Shown here: positions 17,664-26,293 of the stretch, one piece after another
Numbering within the stretch: position 1 is the stretch's first letter
Layout of the letters: each line of letters starts with the position of its first letter
DNA from: Erythrobacter donghaensis
Lineage (GTDB): Bacteria > Pseudomonadota > Alphaproteobacteria > Sphingomonadales > Sphingomonadaceae
Direction of reading: 5' to 3'
NCBI RefSeq assembly: GCF_002155425.1
Contig: NZ_MUYG01000006.1
Span: 124,001-188,000 of the forward strand
DNA length: 64,000 nucleotides
Translations under genes and position numbers: made by a program
Notes under the pieces: generated by a model
What the model was told of the DNA's origin: nothing
Database searches by the model: none
The model's input: the letters and a program-made list of their open reading frames with translations, nothing else

Positions 17664-20036
17664 ATGAACCGCACCGCTTTCGCCCGGGTCTCGCCCATCG
17701 CGCTTGCCGCCGCCCTCGCCGCCGCGCCCCACGCCGCCTTCGCGCAGGATGCCGAAACGCCCGCCGCCGACGACCCGGCGAGCGGCAATGAGATCATCGT
17801 CACCACCCAGAAGATCGAACAGCGCGCATTGGACGTGCCGATCACCATCAGCGCTGTCAGCGGCGAGCGGATCCGCGAACTGGGCGTCTCGGACCTCGAC
17901 GAGCTGTCCTACTACACCCCCGGCCTGCTTATTCAGGAGCAGAGCGCCAACAACCCCGGCGTGGTGATCCGCGGGATCACTTCGGACAGCGGCTCGGCGC
18001 AGGAAGGCCCGCGCGTCACGCTCTATTACAACGGCGTCGACATCTCGCGCTCGCGCGGCTCCTATCAGGCGATCTACGATCTCGAACGTGTCGAGGTGAT
18101 CAAGGGCCCGCAGGCGACCCTGTTCGGCACGGCATCCGCCGTGGGGGCGATCAGCCTCGTCTCGGCCAAGCCGCGCGCCGGGTTCGAAGGCGAAGTGCGC
18201 GGCAGCTACGGCAATTTCGACCAGACCATGCTCGGCGGCTACATCAACCTCGGCAATGATGTGATCGCGGGCCGCATCGCGGGCGAATGGCGGCGGCGCG
18301 ATGGCTATGTCACCAACCTCAGCCCCAATCAGGAGGAGGAGCTCTACGCGCAGGACCAGCTCGGCCTGCGCGCCTCGCTGCGGGTCACCCCCAACCCCGA
18401 TGTGACGATCGACCTCGTCGGCACTTACGACCAGCAGCGGAACGGCGGCACGCCCTTCATCTCGGCGCGCTTCCCCGCCTCGGCCGCATCGCCGGGCGGG
18501 CCGGGCAACGCCTTTGTCGACGCCAATCTCGGCGGCAATCCGGCAGGCGCGGCAGCGCTCGGCGACGATCAGCTGGGGCTGAACCGCGAGGTCTATGACA
18601 TCAACTTCACCGCCGACATTCGCCTTGCCGACGACGTCAGCTTCACCACCGTCAACGGCTATCGCGAATTCGACAGCCGCGAAGTGTTCGACGCCGACGG
18701 CACCGCCGCGCCCTTCCTCGAGTTCGCCGAGATCGCCGATGGCTGGCAGATCAGCCACGAAGGCCGCTTCACCTATTCGGGCGCGCGGCTACGGGCGAGT
18801 GCGGGGTGGAACATCTTCATCGAGGATGGCCGTCAGAACGTGCCCTTCGCCTCGGAAGAAGGCCTGTTCCTGCAGTGCCTTACCACCCTGTTCGGCGTGC
18901 CCGTGGCGGGCCGCCCGTTCGGCGCCACGCCCTGTGTCGCGGCGGATGGCACTTCGCCTGCGACCGGGATCACCAACGTGCCCTATAGCTCGGTGTTCGA
19001 GAATCAGGGCCGCAACGAGGCCTATTCGGCCTTTGCCGATGTCACCGTGATCCCGTTCGACGCGCTGGAACTGACTGCGGGCATCCGCTTCCTCAATGAA
19101 TCGCGCCGCTCGAGCTATTTTGCCGATGTGCCGGTGCCAGTGCTGCCCAATGCCACCCCCGGTGCGCCGTTGACGCCCTCGCTGATCCCCGGCCAGATCG
19201 ACACCGGCGGGCGCACCTTCAGCGCGCAGGCGAGTTTCGATGCATGGCTGCCGCGCTTCAACGCGCTCTACCGGGTGAGCGACGACGTGAACCTCTACGC
19301 CACCATCTCCAAGGGCCGCCGCTCGCCGGTGGTGCAGGTCAACGCCCGGCGACTGCCGACCGGCGAAGTGGTGCCGAACCGCAACGATATCGCGGCAGAG
19401 ATCGTCTGGAACTACGAAGGCGGGGTGAAGGTCTCGGCCGGGCCGGTGTCGGCTGCGCTTGGGGTCTATTATCAGGTCTATGACAACTTTCAGGTCTCGG
19501 TGCCGGTGATCGTCAACGGCAACCCCACCGGCGCCTTCGAGACACGCAGCGCGGGCGGGGCGAGCAACCTCGGGGTCGAGGGCGAGATTGCGGTGGACGT
19601 GACCGACTGGCTCAACGTCTTCGGCAATTTCGGCTTCATCGACGGCGGGATCGACGATGATCCGGCCAACGGCACCTTCGCCGGCTCGCGCTTCCGCCTG
19701 CAGCCCGAATGGCAGGCCTCGGGCGGCTTCACCGTGGATCGCGATGTCGGCAACGGCGCGCGCTTCTTCGCGACGCCCAGCATCACCCATCGCAGCACGA
19801 TCTTCTTCCAGGTGCCCAACACCGCGCTGATCAGCCAGGGCCCGGTGACGCTGGTCAACGCCCGCGCCGGGGTGAGCTTTGCCGATGAGCGTTATGAAAT
19901 CGCGGGCTTCATCCGCAATGCCTTCAACGAGGACTTCCTGCTTGATGCAGGCAACACCGGCGGGGCCTTCACCATCCCCACCTTCATCCCCGGCGAACCG
20001 CGCTTCTACGGGGTGGAAGTGACCGCCCGCTTCTGA
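17664..20036 (+). CDS. TonB-dependent outer-membrane receptor
   Basis: 790 aa. ATG 17664 (MNRTAFARVSPIALAAALA, cleavage after AAFAQ) follows CAACAGGGA; an earlier in-frame start is not signal-like. Plug region: EIIVTTQKIEQRALDVPITIS, PGVVIRGITSD, VTLYYNGVDISRSRG, VEVIKGPQATLFGTASAVGAI. The barrel ends VEVTARF with terminal Phe. It is shorter than the receptor at 10069 and differs in the plug, so it is not a recent duplicate. Ligand unknown. A strong terminator follows. Confidence 0.95.
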   Translation: MNRTAFARVSPIALAAALAAAPHAAFAQDAETPAADDPASGNEIIVTTQKIEQRALDVPITISAVSGERIRELGVSDLDELSYYTPGLLIQEQSANNPGVVIRGITSDSGSAQEGPRVTLYYNGVDISRSRGSYQAIYDLERVEVIKGPQATLFGTASAVGAISLVSAKPRAGFEGEVRGSYGNFDQTMLGGYINLGNDVIAGRIAGEWRRRDGYVTNLSPNQEEELYAQDQLGLRASLRVTPNPDVTIDLVGTYDQQRNGGTPFISARFPASAASPGGPGNAFVDANLGGNPAGAAALGDDQLGLNREVYDINFTADIRLADDVSFTTVNGYREFDSREVFDADGTAAPFLEFAEIADGWQISHEGRFTYSGARLRASAGWNIFIEDGRQNVPFASEEGLFLQCLTTLFGVPVAGRPFGATPCVAADGTSPATGITNVPYSSVFENQGRNEAYSAFADVTVIPFDALELTAGIRFLNESRRSSYFADVPVPVLPNATPGAPLTPSLIPGQIDTGGRTFSAQASFDAWLPRFNALYRVSDDVNLYATISKGRRSPVVQVNARRLPTGEVVPNRNDIAAEIVWNYEGGVKVSAGPVSAALGVYYQVYDNFQVSVPVIVNGNPTGAFETRSAGGASNLGVEGEIAVDVTDWLNVFGNFGFIDGGIDDDPANGTFAGSRFRLQPEWQASGGFTVDRDVGNGARFFATPSITHRSTIFFQVPNTALISQGPVTLVNARAGVSFADERYEIAGFIRNAFNEDFLLDAGNTGGAFTIPTFIPGEPRFYGVEVTARF

Positions 20037-20054
20037 CGCTCAACCGAAAAAAAC

Positions 20055-20096
20055 GGCGGCGGGGCACCTTCGTGGGTGCTCCGCCGCCTTGCTTTT
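20055..20096 (+). terminator. Rho-independent terminator
   Basis: GGCGGCGGGGCACC pairs with GGTGCTCCGCCGCC (14 bp, one G-T) over a 6-nt loop, followed by TTGCTTTT. It lies 18 nt after the TonB receptor stop. Confidence 0.9.
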
Positions 20097-20206
20097 CAGA
20101 CACATGCAAAAAGGCCTCAAAGTGCAGGTCATGGTTTAAGGACAGGGTTAGGAATTTCTAAACGCAACACCCCGTAAGCCCGCGATGATAACGGGGGAAT
20201 GTTGTG

Positions 20207-21121
20207 ATGAAATCCCAGGCACGATGGAGGCGGTGGCTGCTGCCCCTTGTCGCATGGTTTGCTGCCGCGCCGCTTGCCGCCGCCGACGAGAGCGGGTGGC
20301 GGCTGGAGCCCGATGCGCGGATCGAAATCCAGACCGTCAGCGCCCAGACCACCACCCGCGACGAGGAACTGGTGATCGACGGCGAGGCCGTGTCGCTGCG
20401 CGGTCAGGTGGGCCTCGCGCTCACCAGCAAGCGCACCCGGCTGCGGGTCGAGGCCGACCGGATCGAGGTGTTCCGGCTGGGCGAGGGCCGCCGCGACATC
20501 TCGCGCGACCGGCTGACCGCGACGGTGCAGCAGGACGTGACCCGCACGCTCGAAGTGCAGTTGCAGGCGCGCCGCTATGATGATCTGGTGACGGTTGAAT
20601 CCGCCGACACCGACGAATGGCAAGGCTCCGCACGTGTGACCTTCGAGCCGACCCGCGAGGACCGCTTCCGGCTTCAGGGCACATGGCGCGACCGGCAATA
20701 TGACAATGGCGCCGGGCCCGCGACCACCGGGGACGGCGCGCGTGTCGATGCGCAATATCGCCGCCGCTTCGGGCCCTATCACTACCTGACCTTCGATCTG
20801 CGCAGCGAAAGCATCACCTCGGACGATCCAGCGCGCGGTTACGAGCGCGATTCCGCCGGGGTCGCTTACACGCGGCCCGTGGCGAAGGACCTGCGGGTGC
20901 GGCCCGCGCTTGAGGTGATCAAGACCCGCTTCGATGGCCGCATCGCCGATGACGGCAGCCTGCGCCGCGACCGGCAGGTGGTGCCCGAAGTCGAAGTGCT
21001 GTGGTGGCCCGGCAAGTGGCGCATCGAGGCCGAGGCGAAATATGTGTTCTTCGCCAGCAACGAGAGCCTTCGCGAGCGCGAGGGTTATCGTCTGACTCTG
21101 TCGGTCGGCTACGCCTTCTGA
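20207..21121 (+). CDS. Predicted outer-membrane beta-barrel protein
   Basis: 304 aa. MKSQARWRRWLLPLVAWFAAAPLAAADE is a clear Sec signal peptide. The mature part alternates short amphipathic strands of charged/aromatic residues (for example RTLEVQLQARRYDDLVTVES, YHYLTFDLRSESITSD) and ends LTLSVGYAF, the terminal Phe typical of BAM substrates. No catalytic motif is seen. A GTG one codon earlier (20204) is also possible; GGGGGAAT lies upstream. It is followed 1 nt later by the 7TM gene and then by the ATP-grasp gene, so the three form one operon. Confidence 0.75.
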   Translation: MKSQARWRRWLLPLVAWFAAAPLAAADESGWRLEPDARIEIQTVSAQTTTRDEELVIDGEAVSLRGQVGLALTSKRTRLRVEADRIEVFRLGEGRRDISRDRLTATVQQDVTRTLEVQLQARRYDDLVTVESADTDEWQGSARVTFEPTREDRFRLQGTWRDRQYDNGAGPATTGDGARVDAQYRRRFGPYHYLTFDLRSESITSDDPARGYERDSAGVAYTRPVAKDLRVRPALEVIKTRFDGRIADDGSLRRDRQVVPEVEVLWWPGKWRIEAEAKYVFFASNESLREREGYRLTLSVGYAF

Positions 21122-21122
21122 G

Positions 21123-22322
21123 ATGATCGCCCGGATTCGCGAGATCTGGGGGAGAGCGACGCCGCAGGTGCGGCGGCCGTTCTATGTCGGCCTCGGCGTT
21201 GCCGTGGTGCTGGCGGTGCTGGTCGGGCTCGGGGTGGGCAACACCTCGGCCTTTTTCGTGCTGCCCTCGACGCTTGACGGCAAGGCGACCTCGCAGGCGA
21301 TCTGGGGCCTGAAGCCCTCCAACCTGCTGATGGTGCTGCCGCTGGGAGCCTTTCTGGTGGTGCTGGCGCGCAGTTTCATCGGGCTGAAGGCGTTCGGCCT
21401 GTTCACGCCGATGCTGATTGCGCTGGCATTCCTCCAGATCGGCCCGGTGATGGGGCCGGTGGTGCTGTGTTCTTCGGTTCTGGTCGGCATGATCGTCACC
21501 CCCAGCCTGCTCAAGCTGCGCATGACCCGCGTCGGCTTTCTCGGCGTGCTGATCTCGCTGATCGTGCTGGTGCTGGTCGGCTTGCAGATGATCCTCGACA
21601 CCCAGCTGCAGGTCGATGCCTTCCCGGTTATCGTCTGCGCGCTGTGCGTGGAGCGGTGGTGGAAGCAATGGGGCAAGGACGGGGCCAAGCCGGCTGCCAA
21701 GATGGCCTTGAACACCTTCGTGCTGGCGGTGGTGATCGAATTCGTGATGGTGTCGAACTTCGCGATGGCGCTGATCGAATGGTCGCCGCTGCTGATGCCC
21801 GCCACCACCGGCATCGCGATCGCGATCCTCGGTCGCTATCGCGGCCTGCGCCTGTCGGAAATCCACCGCTTTGCCCCGATATGGCTCGAACGAAGGCGGC
21901 AGGCGCGGGCCGCCGCGCTGCCCGAAGGCGTGACCGAGGATCGCCGCAAGGGCCTGCCCGATACGCGCCGGGTGCCCGAACCCGAGGCGCTGCCAGAAGC
22001 GATGCCGGAGGAAGAGCCGGCGGCGCCCGTGCCGCGCCTGCGCGTCCGCGCGGCCTATCGCATGCCGCAGCTGGTGCCCTTGCACCGCAGTCACGGCATG
22101 GTGCTCGCCGCGGCGGCCAAGCGCGCACCGGCGCTGGGCGGCATGTGGGTGATCGAATCCCCCGCAGACCTCGCACCCGGCGCGCGTCGCCGGGCGTCGC
22201 AGCTGATCTCTCCCTCTGTCACGTCGCTGGCGACCGGCACACCGGCCAATGACCGGGCTTTGCCGGCAGGCCGCCCGCCGATCCACAACGCCTGGGTGGT
22301 GCGCCGGGCGGAGGACGTCTGA
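21123..22322 (+). CDS. 7TM_transglut/UUP1-type inner-membrane protein
   Basis: 399 aa. Helices at about 21-40, 62-82, 90-107, 113-135, 143-160, 165-185, 200-225 and 230-245; the conserved stretch RSFIGLKAFGLFTPMLIALAF is characteristic of the 7TM domain otherwise found fused to an inactive transglutaminase (UUP1 family). Here the N-terminal inactive transglutaminase domain is missing; only about 60 residues precede the 7TM core. The last 130 residues are soluble, Arg/Pro/Ala-rich and of unknown fold. The partner ATP-grasp gene starts 1 nt after the stop. In other bacteria these two proteins sit with retropepsin-like zinc proteases and have been linked to osmotic/envelope stress; none is visible here. 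Confidence 0.8.
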   Translation: MIARIREIWGRATPQVRRPFYVGLGVAVVLAVLVGLGVGNTSAFFVLPSTLDGKATSQAIWGLKPSNLLMVLPLGAFLVVLARSFIGLKAFGLFTPMLIALAFLQIGPVMGPVVLCSSVLVGMIVTPSLLKLRMTRVGFLGVLISLIVLVLVGLQMILDTQLQVDAFPVIVCALCVERWWKQWGKDGAKPAAKMALNTFVLAVVIEFVMVSNFAMALIEWSPLLMPATTGIAIAILGRYRGLRLSEIHRFAPIWLERRRQARAAALPEGVTEDRRKGLPDTRRVPEPEALPEAMPEEEPAAPVPRLRVRAAYRMPQLVPLHRSHGMVLAAAAKRAPALGGMWVIESPADLAPGARRRASQLISPSVTSLATGTPANDRALPAGRPPIHNAWVVRRAEDV

Positions 22323-22323
22323 G

Positions 22324-23238
22324 ATGTTCATGGGGCTGGGGAAGATTTTCGCGCATGGCAAACAGGCGTTCGATCCGCTGGACGAGATCCTCGGGATCAA
22401 CCAGCGCAATGCGTTGATCCAGAAATACAACCCGCGCCACGCGATCGAGCGGGCGCGCGACAAGGTGGCGGCCAAATATGCGCTGGAAGCCGCCGGGATC
22501 GCCTGCACCGGCACGGTCGCGGTGATCGACGATCACCAGAAGCTGTCGAGCTTCAAACCCAGCCGCGACATGCCCGATGCCTGGGCAATCAAGCCCGCGC
22601 GCGGATCGCAGGGCGACGGGATCCTGCTCGCGGTCCGGCGCGAGGGCAATACGTGGTACAAGGGATCGGGCGCTCCGCTCCCCGAAGAGATGGTGATGCA
22701 CCATATCCAGAAGGTCGTCGACGGGGGCTTCTCGGGGGATTCCGCCGCCGAGGACGCCGCGCTGATCGAGCCGCTGATCATCGCCGATCCGGCGCTCTCG
22801 CGGATCGTGCCTGAGGGCCTGCCCGACCTGCGCGTCATCAGCCTGCACCACACCCCGCTGATGGCAATGGTGCGCCTGCCGACCATCGAGAGCGACGGCA
22901 AGGCCAACCTCCACCAGCGCGCGATCGGGGCGGGGATCGACATGGAGACCGGCAAGATCACCCGCGCAGTGGTCAAAGGCACGCCGATCACCCACCATCC
23001 CGACACGGGCGTCAACCTGATCGGCTTCGAGATTCCGGGCTGGAAGCGGGTGCTGGAGCTGGCCTCGCGTTGCGGGCCTGCGGTGGGCCTCGGCTATTGC
23101 GGTGCGGATATTGTGCTCGACGTGAACGACGGCCCGCTGGTCATCGAGGTCAATGCCCACCCGGGGATCGAGATCCAGAACATCTGTCAGGCCGGGCTGA
23201 AGGTGCGGATCGCCGCGACGGGCGAGGATTTCCGCTAG
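22324..23238 (+). CDS. Alpha-L-glutamate ligase-like ATP-grasp protein
   Basis: 304 aa from ATG 22324. An ATP-grasp fold of the RimK-like 'sugar-transfer associated' class: ILGINQRNALIQKYNPR at the N-terminus, the ATP-binding loop AIKPARGSQGDGI, RVISLHHTPLMAMVRLPT, and the metal-binding end CGADIVLDVNDGPLVIEVNAHPGIEIQ. Such enzymes form amide bonds between a carboxylate and an amino acid or peptide. It pairs with the 7TM gene across many genera, suggesting cytoplasmic synthesis and membrane handling of a short peptide or conjugate; the substrate is unknown. The stop TAG overlaps the stop of the convergent 23235-23801 gene (CTAG). Confidence 0.88.
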   Translation: MFMGLGKIFAHGKQAFDPLDEILGINQRNALIQKYNPRHAIERARDKVAAKYALEAAGIACTGTVAVIDDHQKLSSFKPSRDMPDAWAIKPARGSQGDGILLAVRREGNTWYKGSGAPLPEEMVMHHIQKVVDGGFSGDSAAEDAALIEPLIIADPALSRIVPEGLPDLRVISLHHTPLMAMVRLPTIESDGKANLHQRAIGAGIDMETGKITRAVVKGTPITHHPDTGVNLIGFEIPGWKRVLELASRCGPAVGLGYCGADIVLDVNDGPLVIEVNAHPGIEIQNICQAGLKVRIAATGEDFR

Positions 23239-23801
23239 GGTCGGGTCTCCATCACCGCAGGCGGCCCGAGCGGGTCGAAAGGCTCATCCGGCGGCGCATC
23301 GCGCTCGGCGATTTCCTCTGGCGTGAGCGGGCGGAAACGGATGGAGACGGGCGTGAAGCTGCCATCCTCGCGCTGGCGGATGGTCACGATCCCGCGCTGG
23401 TCGCGGTTGCGCAATTCTTCCTCAAGCTGCGCGGCGCGCGCCTGCCCGATGTAGAGGCGGCCGCTGAACAGTCCATCCTCCGCATAGACTCCCCCCGGAT
23501 TCCTGCGCACGGGATGGTCACAGGGCTCGCTGTCTGTCTCAAGCCATCGCACCCGCTCAACCGTGGGCGCTTCACCTTCAAGACACAGCGCTTCGTAGTA
23601 GATGTCGCCGAGGTTGTCGCTCCCCGGCCAGTCATAGCTGAACTCGACATAGTGCCCGCGCAGATAGTCGCGCGGGTCGTAGCCCATGATCGGCACCTCC
23701 CACTCGGTGCCGGTGTGGTAGGTGCGGTCGCTCTGCACCCAGAGCGCCCCGAGGCCGAGAAGCGGCAGGACGGCGGCGACGAGGCGGGCGAGCCGGATCA
23801 T
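23235..23801 (-). CDS. GDYXXLXY-domain membrane-anchored protein
   Basis: 188 aa. An N-terminal hydrophobic segment (VAAVLPLLGLGALWVQ) anchors or exports it. The family motif appears as PIMGYDPRDYLRGHYVEFSYDW near residue 37. Function unknown. Proteins of this family are nearly always encoded beside DUF2157 membrane proteins, as here: its start overlaps the DUF2157 stop by 4 nt (ATGA). Confidence 0.85.
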   Translation of the reverse strand: MIRLARLVAAVLPLLGLGALWVQSDRTYHTGTEWEVPIMGYDPRDYLRGHYVEFSYDWPGSDNLGDIYYEALCLEGEAPTVERVRWLETDSEPCDHPVRRNPGGVYAEDGLFSGRLYIGQARAAQLEEELRNRDQRGIVTIRQREDGSFTPVSIRFRPLTPEEIAERDAPPDEPFDPLGPPAVMETRP

Positions 23802-24946
23802 GCTTCAGGCTCCGAGGACGGCGCAAAGCGCTTCGACACCCGAACCGCGACCCATGCGACGCCGAGGATCATCAGGCCTGACAGGATCAGCCCGAAGCCG
23901 CTCGTCAGCAGATCGGCGGCAAGCTCGAAGCTGAGGATGATGAGCCGCAGCGCGATTGCCGCCACCGCCAGCTGGAACACCCCGCGCCAATGCGCGACCA
24001 GCGCGGCGGCGGCGATGCCCGCCCACAGCGCCATGAACAGCAGCGCTGCCGGGACAGCGAGATCATCGACGGTTGGCGCAAGCACGATCACCAGCCCGGC
24101 CCCGGCGATGATCGCGCCCGCCATCCGCCCGGACACGCCGGGCCGGGCCGCTATCAGCGCGAGGCCCGTCAGCACCGCCAACCCGCCACTGGCGAGGGTC
24201 GCCGTGCCGCCCGCCAGAATGCCTTCATTGCCGAACACGCCGAGGCTGGCATAGGCACAGGCAAGCGAGGCCAGCGCCACCGCATAGGCAAGCGCAATCT
24301 GCTCCATCCGCCGCCAGAAATCGGGGCGCCGACTGCGTGCGCGCATCCATCCGCCCGCCAGTGCGAGGATGACCGGCAGGGCGGAAACACAACCCAGCCA
24401 GAGCTTCCAGCTCATCTCCGGTTCGCTCATGCGGAAGCCGGACATGGCGTCGATATATTCCCACGCGGTCCACACCGCCCCGCCGACCACGGCGAGCGCT
24501 GTCGGCCAGCCGCGCCCGGTCAGCAGCAGCAGCGGTGCGAACAGGGCGAGCCACACGGCCAGCGGCTGCCAGAGCGGTGAGGAGGTCTGATAGACCTGCC
24601 CCAGATGCCCGAAAAAGGTGAGGCCGAGCGCGGTGATGACGAACATCAGCGCCTCGACCGCCCAGGGCGACGTCTGCGCCAGCCGCTCCTCGCGTACAAA
24701 CAGCAGGCCCAGCAGTCCGGCGATCAGCGCCAGATGCACGGCGAGCCGGACGAGCCCGGGAATATCTTCCCAATTGGCGGCGATCACCGAGACGAAGCCC
24801 AGGCCGATCGCCAGCGCGCCGATGCCCCACACCGCCCACAGCAGCAGCGGGCGGGTGTGCTCGGCTTCATAGGCGGCAAGCCGATCGCGCGTCGCGGCGT
24901 CGATCAGGCCGGCATCATGCCATTCGGCGATCTTGCGCGCGCTCAT
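23798..24946 (-). CDS. DUF2157 polytopic membrane protein
   Basis: 382 aa. A soluble N-terminal part (SARKIAEWHDAGLIDAATRDRLAAYEA) precedes about ten hydrophobic helices; LLWAVWGIGALAIGLGFVSVIAANW is the conserved first DUF2157 segment and FFGHLGQVYQTSSPLWQPLAVW the next signature. Function is unknown; the usual partner is the GDYXXLXY protein encoded directly downstream. Confidence 0.88.
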   Translation of the reverse strand: MSARKIAEWHDAGLIDAATRDRLAAYEAEHTRPLLLWAVWGIGALAIGLGFVSVIAANWEDIPGLVRLAVHLALIAGLLGLLFVREERLAQTSPWAVEALMFVITALGLTFFGHLGQVYQTSSPLWQPLAVWLALFAPLLLLTGRGWPTALAVVGGAVWTAWEYIDAMSGFRMSEPEMSWKLWLGCVSALPVILALAGGWMRARSRRPDFWRRMEQIALAYAVALASLACAYASLGVFGNEGILAGGTATLASGGLAVLTGLALIAARPGVSGRMAGAIIAGAGLVIVLAPTVDDLAVPAALLFMALWAGIAAAALVAHWRGVFQLAVAAIALRLIILSFELAADLLTSGFGLILSGLMILGVAWVAVRVSKRFAPSSEPEA

Positions 24947-24995
24947 GGCGAGGGTCTAACCGCCCTCGCCATGCGCTGCAATCACTTCGGCACGC

Positions 24996-26060
24996 TTACT
25001 TTTTGGCGGTGAGTTCCTCGCGCGTCAGCACCGGCAGGGTTTGCACCTTTTCGGCATTGGCGGCGAGCGCATCGGCGGGCATCGCGACCATTCCGATGCG
25101 GGCGAGCGGGCCGTCCTTGGCCCAGCTCTTGGCCCATTCCTTCATGAAGTCCTGCAGGCCGGGGATGGCGCGCATATGCGCCTTCTTCACGTAGACGAAC
25201 AGCGGCCGCGCGCCCGGATAGGCGAAGCTGGCGATGTTGTCATAGGTCGGCGCAACGCCTTCCATCGGCAGGCCCTGCACCTTGTCGGTGTTTTCCTCGA
25301 GATAGGAATAGCCGAAGATCCCAACCGCCTTGGGGTTGCCCGCGATCTTCTGCACGACGAGGTTGTCCTGCTCGCCCTGATCGACATAGGCGCCGTCATC
25401 GCGCACTTCGGTGCAGACCTGCTTGTACTTCGCCTCGTCGCTGTCCTTCAGCGCCTTCATCGCCGGGTCTTTCTTGCACCCGACTTCGAGGATCAGCTCC
25501 TTGAGCGCATCGCGCGTGCCCGAGGTGCTGGGCGGGCCGTAGACGAGGATCGGATCGGCGGGCAGCGCCGGGTCGACATCTTTCCAGGTCTTGGCGGTCT
25601 GCGGCTTGCCATAGGGGGTCGCGGCCAGCGCCTTGTAGACCGTCTCGGGCGAGAGGTTCAGCGTGATCCCGCCCTTGGCCGAAGCAAAGGCGATCCCGTC
25701 GAGCCCGACCTGAATTTCGACGATCTCGTCGACCTTGTTCGACACGCAGGTGTCGAATTCGCTGTCCTTCATCCGGCGCGAGGCGTTGACCATGTCAGGC
25801 GTGTTGGGGCCGAGGCCCGAACAGAACAGCTGGATGCCGTTGCCGGTGCCGGTGGATTCGATCAGCGGCGAAGGCATCCCGGCGTTCGAGCGCGAGAAGT
25901 TCTCGGCGACCAGCTTGGCAAAGGGCAGCACGGTCGACGAGCCGACCGCGTGCACCGGCTGCGACGCGCTGCTGCCGCCCCCATCGCAGGCGGCCAGAGT
26001 GGTACCTGCCAGCACCGCGACGGCACCGATTCGGATCAGGGAAGCAAACTGAAAGGTCAT
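24996..26060 (-). CDS. pstS: PstS-type phosphate ABC transporter substrate-binding lipoprotein
   Basis: 354 aa. Signal with lipobox LAGTTLAAC (Cys25). PstS features: AVGSSTVLPFAKLVAENF, IESTGTGNGIQLFCSGLG, YGPPSTSGTRDALKELIL, and the long C-terminal lobe with YSYLEENTDKVQG. It belongs to the longer PstS type common in marine alphaproteobacteria. ATG 26060 was chosen because it begins the lipoprotein signal; the frame extends upstream without signal character. A Pho box lies about 65-80 bp upstream. No pstCAB or phoU follows; the next gene is DUF2157, so the rest of the transporter must be elsewhere. Confidence 0.9.
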   Translation of the reverse strand: MTFQFASLIRIGAVAVLAGTTLAACDGGGSSASQPVHAVGSSTVLPFAKLVAENFSRSNAGMPSPLIESTGTGNGIQLFCSGLGPNTPDMVNASRRMKDSEFDTCVSNKVDEIVEIQVGLDGIAFASAKGGITLNLSPETVYKALAATPYGKPQTAKTWKDVDPALPADPILVYGPPSTSGTRDALKELILEVGCKKDPAMKALKDSDEAKYKQVCTEVRDDGAYVDQGEQDNLVVQKIAGNPKAVGIFGYSYLEENTDKVQGLPMEGVAPTYDNIASFAYPGARPLFVYVKKAHMRAIPGLQDFMKEWAKSWAKDGPLARIGMVAMPADALAANAEKVQTLPVLTREELTAKK

Positions 26061-26123
26061 GGAAAATCCCGCAAATACGCCAAGGGCTGCATGCCCCCCA
26101 AGCCCGCGCCCTAGGGTGGTTTC

Positions 26124-26141
26124 ATGACAAGCTTGTGACCA
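26124..26141 (-). promoter_or_regulatory. Pho box (PhoB-binding site) upstream of pstS
   Basis: On the minus strand TGGTCAC-aagc-TTGTCAT gives two 7-bp direct repeats spaced 4 bp apart (11-bp period), close to the consensus CTGTCAT-n4-CTGTCAT. It points toward pstS. Phosphate-starvation induction via PhoB is the inference. Confidence 0.65.
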
Positions 26142-26243
26142 TCGTCGCAGCCATCGCCGCGGGTCCGAATAAGGAGGTCTCGATTGTGCCGGAACGGCAT
26201 TTGCACCGCCGCTGGACATATGTGCAAGCATCTGAATATTGGT

Positions 26244-26268
26244 AATTTATCTCCAAAATGGAGGTAAT
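26244..26268. promoter_or_regulatory. AT-rich inverted repeat upstream of the diguanylate cyclase gene
   Basis: ATTTATCTCCA and TGGAGGTAAT form an imperfect palindrome around AAA in an AT-rich patch 26-50 bp before the start at 26294. It could be an operator or a 5'-UTR hairpin. Confidence 0.35.
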
Positions 26269-26293
26269 CTGCTTAACGCCATCGTAAGGGCTG

